The position numbers were made by a program, and so were the translations under genes. The notes under the pieces are model-generated. The model saw only the letters and a program-made list of their open reading frames with translations, made no database searches and was not told the origin of the DNA. From Balanoglossus misakiensis (lineage: Eukaryota; Hemichordata), in assembly GCA_040954595.2 (NCBI GenBank), contig CM082590.2, positions 5,890,001 to 5,954,000 on the forward strand: a DNA stretch of 64,000 nucleotides, written 5' to 3'. Shown here in pieces: positions 45,806-57,700 of the stretch. Within the stretch, counting starts at the first letter, position 1; every line of letters begins with the position of its first letter.

Positions 45806-46125
45806 TTAAATCTTTAACATATATTTTGTATAAGTTGTTTAAAGCGCGTAGCTCGTCTCACGCGCATGCGCGTAACTTCCCAGCAAATTTTCCGTTTGAT
45901 GCATTCAAATAGTGGACTGTTCCCCCTTTTCACCCAAGCTGGTGTCTTTTCCCGATCTCCGACACAGATTATGGTCGCCATCTTGTCTGTTGTTAGGACA
46001 GAGCACTGCCTTATGGGATTGACTGTCCACTAAACGTCTGTAACCAGCGGCTACAGCTGGAACATGCGTGCGAGACGAGCTAGGCGCTTTAAATCTTTAA
46101 CATATATTTTGTATAAGTTGTTTAA
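45806..46125. mobile_element. MITE G between perfect 29-bp duplications bounded by TTAA
   Basis: Structure: TTAA 45806-45809, X 45810-45838, TTAA 45839-45842, MITE G 45843-46088, TTAA 46089-46092, X again 46093-46121, TTAA 46122-46125. X begins ATCTTTAACATATATTTTGT and is identical in both positions. Confidence 0.93.
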
Positions 46126-46433
46126 AAGATATTTTATGTGTGATCTTAATTTTTATAGGTTAATAAATAAACACTTTAATTTGAATAGTAAGATATAAAA
46201 TTTAACTCAATTGAATGTTTTACTTTTTTAAAGAGGAAAGTCCTTTCAACTGTCTGACAGCATTATTAAGTTTTACCATTTGACCCTGACACCCCCATTT
46301 ACCACTTAAGAGGTCCAACTTTGGCATTGGACATAATGGTTTGGATCGAACTATGATGGCGAAAGGGTTAAAACAAAGTCAAGCCAAGCAAAGATAAAAC
46401 CAAGCTACACAATAGAACAGATGTGTCCCTCAT

Positions 46434-46627
46434 TACTGTAAAACGGGTTATTTTCGCGACAGGAAATTTTTTGCGATATCGAAAGAGGCGACTGTCACGC
46501 GAGGATTAATTTTCGCATTCTCGTATTTGATTTACTACATCGTTCGTTCATATCTCTGAATTTACGTGATTTTTTTATTTTTTCATGTTTTTTTTTGGCC
46601 CGCGTAAATAATAACTCATTTTACAGT
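46434..46627. mobile_element. MITE H copy
   Basis: TTACTGTAAAACGGGTTATT at the left; ATAACTCATTTTACAGTG at the right. Confidence 0.7.
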
Positions 46628-46795
46628 GTTACAATCAAAATGGACTAAGGTGCACAAAGGGATGTACTGATAATTGATTTTGTAAATCTGCTTCTGTCAG
46701 ATCGTCTATGCAGATTCGATGTGGGACCTGCAAAAATTTATCGTTGTGACAATTTCCCGTATTACACAATTTCTATTTTCTTGTGTTCATCATAG

Positions 46796-47220
46796 TCTCG
46801 GTTACCCAGAGCCCTCTGCTTCTTCCGTTGGGCACTCCAGAAAGAGGGTCTGAGGAAACCCGGTAGACAAACCGTCAGGCGGAATCGGGACAGCTGCGAT
46901 GCATGACGGGAGCTTAATATTCGATACGATATTATGATATGACGATATTAGAAAACTATTTACCAAACTTCTCTCTCTCTTTTCAATTTGTATACAGTTT
47001 TAGCAGGTCTAGCACTTCTCAGCATGTTTTCTTTATCGTATGTCATACATGTCGGCCGTGAGGTTCGCGCGCAGGACGTCGCCATTTTGGAATATTAATC
47101 TCCCGTCATGCATCGCAGCTGTCCCGAGTCGGCCTGGCGATTTGTCTACCGGGTTTCCCCAGACCCTCTTTCTGGAGTGCCCAACGGAAGAAGCAGAGGG
47201 CTCTGGGTAACCGAGACTAG
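46796..47220. mobile_element. Foldback element M with arms of about 125 bp
   Basis: TAGTCTCGGTTACCCAGAGC at 46797 pairs with GCTCTGGGTAACCGAGACTA ending 47219; pairing continues through GGCACTCCAGAAAGAGGGTC, ACCCGGTAGACAAA and CAGCTGCGATGCATGACGGG with few mismatches. The central 46926-47091 is single-copy here. Confidence 0.9.
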
Positions 47221-47539
47221 TGTTCATCAGAGCAATCGATGGTCAGTACATTTCTTCTGTGCAGCTCATACTGTTTTCATTGTAAAACCACCATCTATAA
47301 AAATTCTCATGGGACTTCTCAGAAATCTCAAAGTTATAACTGACAGAGCGAGAATGCCGTTATGATGGCTGTTTTTTTTTAGCATTATCAGTTTATCATC
47401 ATGTATGACAAAATAAATACTTAAAAAAAAACTGAAGTGAAAAGATTACATAAATATGTAAATATAAACTACAAACAATGTGCCTGTAAAATGTTATCTA
47501 CAAATAAAAACCTTATCTCTTTTACTTCGTGTAAATAAC

Positions 47540-48056
47540 AATCTGATTAAAATTAGATGTAGGGTACGGTGATGTCTTTTACTTACGTGGTACGGTATTC
47601 TTATGCTGTATGTCGACTCACACTTAAAAACACAAACGTACCACGTAAGTAAAAGATGTTGCCGTTTCCTACGTCTGATTTTAAAGGGACACAGTCTCTC
47701 TCTCTCGTTGCCCTTTTTCCATTAATTATGTTTGATACAAGACACTGTTTGTGTTATTCTACATGTGGATGTATAGTGAATCAATGTTCGACCACACACA
47801 CATTCCATCCCAATTGTAGACACGAAAGACAAAAGTGATAAAACTCGTCAAAATGAATAATCATTCTCTACTATTTATTCATTTTGGGCGAGATTTTACT
47901 CTCATATCATACAAGCGGGATGGAAGTTCTGTGTGGTTGAATTTCATTCACTACATATATTACACATATACACTAACATAAACGGTGTCTTGCATCAAAC
48001 ATAATTTATGGAAAAGGGGCAGCGAGAGAGAGACTTTGTCCCTTTAATCAGATAGT
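47540..48056. mobile_element. Element I split by a MITE A insertion
   Basis: Element I starts AACAATCTGATTAAAATTAG and would close with TCTGATTTTAATCAGAT. It is interrupted at that TTAA by a full MITE A (TTAA 47681-47684 to TTAA 48044-48047), after which TCAGAT resumes. The intact site is visible in the other I copies. Confidence 0.93.
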
Positions 48057-48167
48057 GTAAATATGTAAACCAACGATGACTTTTTTAAAAGTTTACTGTC
48101 AGTTAGAATTCAATGCAGACGAAAAAACTTTTCCAATGCAACCTATGATCTGATATGGAACACATCT

Positions 48168-48350
48168 ACAGTAAAACCTGTCTAAACCGAACACCAAAGG
48201 GACTGAAGAAATTTTTCGGTTTGCAGAGGTGTCCGGTTTATAGAGGTTCTCTTAACATGTGGTCCTATGTCAAAGGGACAGGAAAATGTGTTCGGTGTGG
48301 ACAGGTGTCCAGATTAGACAGGGTTGCGTTTAGGCAGGTTTTACTGTATC
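48168..48350. mobile_element. MITE R (TIR TACAGTAAAACCTG)
   Basis: TACAGTAAAACCTGTCTAAA on the left and GGCAGGTTTTACTGTA on the right, TA-bounded. Interior TTCGGTTTGCAGAGGTGTCC recurs at 19437. Confidence 0.75.
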
Positions 48351-48717
48351 ATGAACATGACACCCCTCCCCCACCCCCAATGAAGAAAACCCCCTGCACA
48401 AACTCTGTTGGTAGACAGTGATTAAAATAACAATGACAAAGTGCGGCTGATATTTGCCCCTCTTATAAACAACTGATGTCTTTCTATACAATTTCGTGAG
48501 TTGACCAAGATATTCACACTTTGGTTATAACCCCCCCTAACTTTGGCTCAATGATATACGCAAAGTTCTGGTAGATATTACACTTAATGGTATATTTAAA
48601 TATTCATGAGCAAACGCATCATTGGCATTAGCCTATCACTGAAAGTCTCTTTAATACAGTGTATGCTTACTCAGTTACTGTCATTATCATCATGAAACAC
48701 CCCTTCTGATTGGACCT

Positions 48718-51700
48718 CTAATCTGAGAGTTCATCTTCTCTCTGCGAGATCTCAATGACGGCGTTGACGTACTCCATAACCACTCGGTCCAACCACGGCA
48801 ACGAATTGGGCAGCACGACGCCGCCCTCGAAAAATCCAAGATGGCCGCCGTGCTTGGTGACGGCAAAGATTGCGTTGTCGACAGTCTCCACATGTTTCAT
48901 GGGGAACTTGAAGACAGCCGGTGTTATGAGGGGATCGTCCTCGGCATTCAGGATCAGAACTGGAATCTGAACCTGAAAACAAGTTGAGAATGAGTCAAGT
49001 TCAATGTTGGCACGGTCATGAGATTCAAATTTCCTCTCCTATACTCAAAACACAGCAATCCAAAAAAACAGACAAACAAGCAAACAAACACTTTACAAAT
49101 AAACAAGCAAACAAACAAACAAACACTGTGCCAGTGTTCTCCCCAGAGCAATTAAAGCATAGTGGCCACTACTTAATTTTTAGAAGACAATAGAACTTAA
49201 TTAACATGACAATTGTTTACATTGTTAAGGATATAAGCAGTTCAGAAATTCCTGGGGAGAACACTGCTGTGCAAACAAAATAGAACAAAGAAACAAAAAA
49301 AAAACAAGCAAAGGAATACACAAACAAAAACAAACAAACAGAATAATATAAGAAACACACAAACAAGCAAAGTAATTTATTCCAACTTACATTTGGCATA
49401 TACACACTTGAACTAGAAGAAAGCAGAAATTCTTCCAAAGAGCTGAATCCAGCCATTTTCCTGAAAAAATAATGTTGGATGATATTTCGATGATATTGCC
49501 ATATTCTTAAAGGACTACTCTGAGAATCTCTATATTAAGAATATTTATGCTTGTACATATCTTGATTCACTACAGTGCAGACACTGGAGGAACATTTTAT
49601 ACTAATTATTGTACTTATTAACTTTGTGTGTATCTGTGACATGTTTTCTTTATATTTTAATTTTTTTTTCTATGGGCCTGGAGCCTGATTCAAATAAATA
49701 AATAAATAAAAATAAATAAATAAAATAAAGGGGCAATGTCATCTGGACAGCTGCATACGGTGCCCCCATGAGTATGAATATTAATGAGCAGAGGTCGCGT
49801 TTACGCAAAAAGTATGCGTATTAACTATTTGACGCAAAAAATCCTCACTTGACGCAGATATCTTAATCAGTGCGTCAATATTGACGCATAGGAACGGCCG
49901 CTCTATATGCACAATGGTCAACGGAAACCATATGCGTGATACAGCATACCGCTGACTATCCCCCTGGGATCAAAATAATCACTTGTGCGCGCAAACTTTG
50001 TACTTAAAATGTAACAACCACTAGTGCGCCCAACCTTTTGTACTCAAAATGTAGCTAATTTTGACTAATGAATATTGAACTAGACATGTCTAGGACGCAG
50101 GCTGAAAGGAGTTTGACGCATTTTTTTTATGAATGCATCAAAAAGACGCACTCAAAAAAATGTTACCGCGACCTCTGATGAGTAGCTGATAAGACAAGTT
50201 AACTTGGGCAGAACCCTGATACAATACTTCGTGAAATGCTAAATACACATTAGAGTAATGATTTGGTATGACTAGAATCCTGGCTCCCAGACGTATTAGA
50301 CTGCAAAGTGCGTGTTAATCAGTAGGGCCTATACAAGACCCTAAACCCTAACGCTGCCAAGATTGATTTGAACTGGTTTGATTTCCAGGGTGCCTAGAAT
50401 CCTGGCTCCCAGGCCTGTTAGACTGCCAAGTGTGTGTTAATCAGTAGGGCCTATACAAGACCCTAAGACCATTACAGTGCAAACCAGTGCGATTTGGTAC
50501 ATTTTGCAGGGGGCTCAGACTGCCATGTGTGTCTCAGTACGTATGAGAGCCATGTCAAGACAGTCAAAATACGTTTTAAAAGAAAAAAAGGGCAAATGCG
50601 TATTTTAAGGGACTTTACTCTAAACAAGGTTAAGGTTAAATTAAGGTTAATGAATATAAATGAGCATGAATATTAAAGGGATAAAGTCTCTCTCTCGCTG
50701 GCCTTTTCCCATTAATTATGTTTGATACAAGACACTGTTTATGTTAATGTACATGTGGATATATAGTGAATCAACGTTCAACCACACAAAACTTCCTTCC
50801 CACTTGTATGATATGAGAGTAAAAACTCGCCCAAAATGAATAAATGGTAAAGAACGATTATTCATTTTGGCGAGTTTTTTCACTCTCCTGTCTATAAGAG
50901 GGATGGAAGTTGTGTGTGGTTGAACGTTCATTCACTATATATCCACATGTAGAATAACAAATGTTGTCTGGTATCAAATATAATTAATGGAAAAAAAGGC
51001 AGCGAGAGAGAGACTTTGTCCCTTTAAGGTTAATGAATATAAATGAGCATGAATATTAATGAATAGCTGGTTCTCAAGTCAACCTGAGTAGAACCGTGAT
51101 ACACATACCTGGTGAAGTGCTCATCAATGTGAACTAAACTCGTAGCTTCGAACACTTTATCCAAATCGTAGTCTGGTGGTCTCCTTCCTTCTCTCTGGAA
51201 GTAGGCCTTAGCCCCGGCTCCAAACAGCATATCTCGGTTGCGTTTGATCACCGACTTCTGATTTTCTGTCATTAGAAAGTTGTAGATTCTTCTCAGTCTC
51301 TCCCATTGGTGCATGGCGTCTATGCCACTGTGGATAAAATCGTATCAGAATATACTGTAAGGCCAAAGAAAAAACACTTGCTTCCTTCCCACTTGTATGA
51401 CATGAGAGTAAAAACTCGCCCAAAATGAATAAATGGTAAAGAACGATTATTCATTTTGGCGAGTTTTTTCACTCTCCTGTCTATAAGAGGGATGGAAGTT
51501 GTGTGTGGTTGAACGTTCATTCACTATATATCCACATGTAGAATAACAAACGGTGTCTTGTATCAAATATAATTAATGGAAAAAGGGGCAGCGAGAGAGA
51601 GACTTTGTCCCTTTAATGGAAAAAGGGGCAGCGAGAGAGAGAGACTTTGTCACTTTAATGGAAAAAGGGGCAGCGAGAGAGAGAGACTTTGTCCCTTTAA

Positions 51701-54700
51701 TGGAAAAAGGGGCAGCGAGAGAGAGACTTTGTCCCTTTAAAGGAAAAAGGGACAGCGAGAGAGAGACTTTGTCCCTTTAATGGAAAAAGGGGCAGCGAGA
51801 GAGAGACTTTGTCCCTTTAATGGAAAAAGGGGCAGCGAGAGAGAGACTTTGTCCCTTTAATGGAAAAAGGGGCAGCGAGAGAGAGACTTTGTCCCTTTAC
51901 TGGAAAAAGGGGCAGCGAGAGAGAGACTTTGTCCCTTTAATGGAAAAAGGGGCAGCGAGAGAGAGACTTTGTCCCTTTAATGGAAAAAGGGGCAGCGAGA
52001 GAGAGAGACTTTGTCCCTTTAATGGAAAAAGGGGCAGCGAGAGAGAGACTTTGTCCCTTTAATGGAAAAAGGGGCAGCGAGAGAGAGAGAGACTTTGTCC
52101 CTTTAATGGAAAAAGGGGCAGCGAGAGAGAGACTTTGTCCCTTTAAAGGAAAAAGGGACAGCGAGAGAGAGACTTTGTCCCTTTAATGGAAAAAGGGGCA
52201 GCGAGAGAGAGACTTTGTCCCTTTAATGGAAAAAGGGGCAGCGAGAGAGAGACTTTGTCCCTTTAATGGAAAAAGGGGCAGCGAGAGAGAGACTTTGTCC
52301 CTTTACTGGAAAAAGGGGCAGCGAGAGAGAGACTTTGTCCCTTTAATGGAAAAAGTGGCAGCGAGAGAGAGACTTTGTCCCTTTAATGGAAAAAGGGGCA
52401 GCGAGAGAGAGAGACTTTGTCCCTTTAATGGAAAAAGGGGCAGCGAGAGAGAGACTTTGTCCCTTTAATGGAAAAAGGGGCAGCGAGAGAGAGAGACTTT
52501 GTCCCTTTAATGGAAAAAGGGGCAGCGAGAGAGAGACTTTGTCCCTTTAAAGGAAAAAGGGACAGCGAGAGAGAGACTTTGTCCCTTTAATGGAAAAAGG
52601 GGCAGCGAGAGAGAGACTTTGTCCCTTTAATGGAAAAAGGGGCAGCGAGAGAGAGACTTTGTCCCTTTAAGGATAGCCCAACTGACTCACCATGGGAGAT
52701 CATAGCCCTGACAGAGGGACACACCACAGACAAACTTCTGCTGCCTGGCCGTATCTTCTCCAAGATACTTCAGCACAATATTTCCTCCCATACTGAAGCC
52801 GACCGCGACAAAATGAGTTCCTGGATACTTTTCCTCAAAGTACGTTACCATGGCGCTATACTCCTCAGTATCACCTGTCAATCAATGAGATGTAAATTTT
52901 ATGTAAATTACTATGCTAGATCCCGACTCTATCATGATATTTTTCCTAGGAAGAACGCTGGTATTGCTTTAAAGGGACAAAGTCTCTCTCTCGCTGCCCC
53001 TTTTTCCATTAATTATGTTTGATACAAGACACCGTTTATGTTATTCTACATGTGGATATATAGTGAATCAATGTTCAACCACACACAACTTCCATCCCGT
53101 TTGTACGATATGAGAGTTAATATCTCGCCAAAATGAATAAATGGTAGAGACTGATTATTCATTTTGGCGAGTTGTGTGTGGTTGAACATTGATTCACTAT
53201 ATATCCACATGTAGAATAACATAAATAGTGTCTTGTATCAAACATAATTAATGGAAAAAGGGCAGCGAGAGAGAGACTTTGTCCTGGGAGGTGTGTGTGG
53301 TCGAACGTTGATTCACTATATATCCACATGTAGAATAACAGAAACAGTGTCTTGTATCAAACATAATTAATGTAAAAAGGGCAGCGAGAGAGAGACTTTG
53401 TCCCTTTAAATCACCATGCCCATTTTTCTATCACAACATAAAACAATCTAACATCAGAACAAAAACATTACACAACTGAATTATATTGATTTGTGACATA
53501 TCTTCACATTCTCATGATAGAATGATTTTTTTTTTCTAAAGCGCGTAAATAATTGACATTTTTGTCATACTGTTTTTATCTTAGACTTGTGACTTACCAT
53601 AGGTAAATATTCTTGGCGAAGTTAGGGGGACACTCTTCAAAGCCCCAAGATGATTCAGAACCCCTACTCGGTATCCATGGCTACAAGCATAGTTGACAAA
53701 AGTCCGGATGTATTTACTTTCACTGGAGTTGGCAATTCCAGGTGCAATGCATATTGTGAAATCGCCTGTAAAAAAATGTGATAAGGCCAGAGAGAATAAA
53801 AATCTTGTTCATCGGATTTTTTGGACCAAGTTCAAGGAGCGGCGAGCGAATATTTTTTTTTTTAGGCTGAAGGTAAATGCGGTTCTGCAGTGTTCGAAAT
53901 TTGTAGAAAATGTCAACCAGTCACCAGGACTGGCAACTTCAAAAAGTTGCCAGTCCTGCCAAAAACTTACCAGTCCTGATATTATGCATTACAATTGTAA
54001 TCAAATGTAATCAAATACAACTGAGAAGCTATTACCTTTTCTGTGAACAATTGAAGATGGGATGGAATCATCTTTCTCTTTACATAATACTTTGATTGAA
54101 TAATTTTCAAGCTTTTACATCATTGTTTCTTTTATTTGCAATACATGAACTGGGGAAAGTCTAAGAGATACCATGATACCACTGGTTAACTCCCACGCTA
54201 AATTCAACCTGTCTGTCGGACTGGTAACATTTTATTTTTACCAGTCCTACAGAAAAACAACCAGTCTCGGACTGTCGGACAGGCTTTATTTCGTACTCTG
54301 GGTTCTGTGGCATATTTGCACAGATGCAGACAAGGCGAGAAAATTGTTTCCCTTTTTACCAGAAATATCTCAGACAAAAACACTGATACATGTACTTGTA
54401 ACTGAATTCAACACTATATTTCCCAACAATAACATAGGCCATTACATTTACAGTTGGTGTTTGCACAACATATTTTGGCCACCAGCGCCAGTACTAAGAA
54501 TTTTGTAACGCGGAAGTAGAATTTGCCGAGATCAAAAAAAAAAAAAATCCAAATCAGCCAAAGTAGAAGCGGCGATTCCGATGAAAAATTTATTTTTTCT
54601 TCCTGGCCTAAATAATACACACTTTTCATGAGTCTAGCGCCCTCACACAACCATCATGGATTTGAACTCAAAGCGAGGCCAATGAGGAAAGGTAACCAAT

Positions 54701-57700
54701 CACATCAAGAGGAATTTCCCCATTGGCCTTCGCTTTCATTTCAAATTCATAACTGTGTGAGGGCGCTAGAAAAGGGTGTATCATGTCAGAGGTTCCGTTA
54801 GATTTTTTTTCTATGTGTACTTCAATACGCATTCAGAATTAACTTTGCGTAAAATGTATCAAAATTGCATAGGAAGTTGAAAGCCTGTAACAGAACACCA
54901 CCGTACAATGTTGCAAAGTTTAATCTGTCATGTTGCCTGAGTGAAAATTGCAACATTTCTGTGCGTAAATGTTGCAAATTTACGTGCGCGTCTGCGTTAT
55001 TTTTAGCTTGTAAACCTTGCCTAATACAATTTCCTTATCTCTAGTGGCTAGAGTCAATGCGTCCTGGTGTAGGCGTCCATCATTGTCTGTGCGTAATTAT
55101 GGTCAGAAAGGCGTAAAGTACGCAGGATTTTGCATTACCGGAACCACTGTCATGTAAAATATTAATACTATCATAGTGAAGTTTCCAAGACAACCAATAA
55201 CAGAACACATATACTGTAAAACGGGTTATTTTCGCGACAGGAAATTTTCGCGATATCGAAAGAGTCAACTGTTACGCGAGGATTTATATTCGTGTTCTCG
55301 TATTTCACTAACTGCATCGTTATCTCCGAAAAACATTTTATGCGACTTTTTATACACAAAAATTTATTGCTCGCGAAAATAACCTGTTTTATAATATACC
55401 TCATGCTAATACTGTGTCGTGATTCGCCAGAATCCGTCACGTGATAGGAAAATAGAATCGACTATGAATCCCGAGGGAAATAGAAAAAATATAAACCGGT
55501 CACGTGACCAACGTATCGGGGTTTATTATAAAACACCTATGGCCTGGCCTAAATTCGGGCTATAGCAGCCATTTTTACCCCTCGTGGCTGTGAGCTAGTT
55601 ACCAGAATCATATGCTATTTCCCTCCTCCAACAGCCTCGGGAAATAGCATATGATTCTGGTAACTCACAGCCCCTTGGGGGTAATCAACGGCTGCTATGG
55701 CCCTCATGGCCAGGCAATAGGTGTTCATTAAATTATTATACATCTTAGCATGCACTAAAAAAGGTGAACGGAACGGTACGTATGGAACGCGTGTTAAATA
55801 CGGAGATGTAAGATGTATAATAATAAGGTTATTACGAAAATACCGCAAAGTATGCACTCGGACATTAGCGCTAATGTCCTCGTGTATACTTTGCGGTATT
55901 TTCGTAATAACCTCATAGTATCACCTTGTGTTGGGTGAGGCTCGGTCGGTTGAAAGACATCAAATGTACACGTGGCGCCGTCAGACATCAGAACGCTGCG
56001 ACGATACCCTTTGAGGAAAGGTGGCTGTACACGTCCAAGTTTAGCGTACACAAAGGTTTGGAAGTGACCACTCTTCCCCCACAGATATGTCGGTGTGTAT
56101 CTGAAATGGACAGAGCGAGCATCAATTTAGCAGTGTTTGCATCTCCAGGATGGCATCAACAGGGGGGATATATATGTCCCCCTTTGCCAGAATTTTTGAA
56201 TGTATTATCTCTAACATGTGAGTGACATCATTTAAGGGGGAACTGCCCCCCCCCCCCCACCCCCCCCCCCCCCACCCCTTTGATAAATTGCTTGGGGGTG
56301 CCAACATGTCAATAGGGGTGAATAGCCCTGGGCCTGTGTAGATGAAACACTGATAGCAATAAATATTCCTCATTTAAAATGATTGATACATTCACATGTA
56401 TACCGTACATGCGAAGACTGACACTGATAGTTTTCATTTGGTAACTGGTTAAATTAAAGCCTCTAGAGCTGACACTGTTTGCATTATTTTCATGATTTTA
56501 TTTTCCAACATGAATTTGTCCATCTAAATAAGCATACTGATAGTACCGTATATATGAACACCTGGTCAATGCCCGATTGTGGCTGCAGGGTTTTACATGA
56601 CGCGCATTTCTGCGTCCTTTACGCACAAAACTGGGCGTAGGACCCGTCAAAAACTAAACCATGCGTCCCTTGGGACGCATGAAATATGTCTATTGTTGAG
56701 ACCCTTGTTGCACGTTTCCTGATATCTAATGGGTGTACGCGTACACAGAGAGTCAATTAAACAGTTAATGACCTTATGACCTGTAATCGATACTGATAAC
56801 AGTTTCATAGCAAACTTGTAGCAAACTTGGTTTATTAATGAATTTGATACAGTTTACGTACACGCAGTCACCCTCTTGGGAATTATAAGTTACACTACGA
56901 TATCACGCCTATATCGCACTTTGCTGTGCAAGCAGTGAACTACCGAGACTCCTATTGCTCTGAAACCAACTCCGTCCATGAGTACCAGCAGTCTTAGTTT
57001 TGTTGAAAACCCTGAACTTAAACTTTAAATATAGATTCAGCTGCAAATTTCTCGAATAAGACTTTAAGAAGACCAAGTTGAGAGTACATGTACTGGTATT
57101 CTCCATATTATATGCTTTAGGTCAAAAGGTCACTCATAAGGTGATGTTCAAGATGGGACCCCTAGCCATACTACAGTTGATCTTGGAATTACTCCCTATA
57201 TCTTGTAGACAATATCATTTTATGATTTGGATTGGTATTGATTCTTACAACCGTTGCCCATTCACAGAAGGATTTTCTAATTTCCAGCATTGATAAAATG
57301 ATAAAATATTCTGGTGAAATAAATTGGGACCCCCATGGTTTGATGTAGGACCCCCATTTTTCAACACTAGGAGTCCCAGGGACTCCCAAAAGTAAAAAGC
57401 GATGTAAAACCCTGTGGCTGTATGTTGCAATTTGAACACTATGCCAACCTGAGCCAAAATCTGGACTTAGGTATTGGGAATGGGTACATAAAAGTCACGC
57501 CGGACACAGGTGTAATGCATTTGCTTAAGGATGTACGCGCAGAACATAAACCGGAAACAGTGCGCGCCTGGTCTTTTTCCCATAGGATTACCTTGAAAAT
57601 TGCTAGAAAACAAACTTCTACTATTGTCATTTTCACAAAATTTTACACATAGCTCAGTCCAGCAAATATAAATTCATTGGTCAAATAAAATATAGGGGTC

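Noticed and set aside
51820-52468. Arg/Glu-rich frames repeated 406 bp apart
   Set aside because: Shadows of the 40-bp satellite; the identity of the two frames was used only as evidence for the higher-order period.
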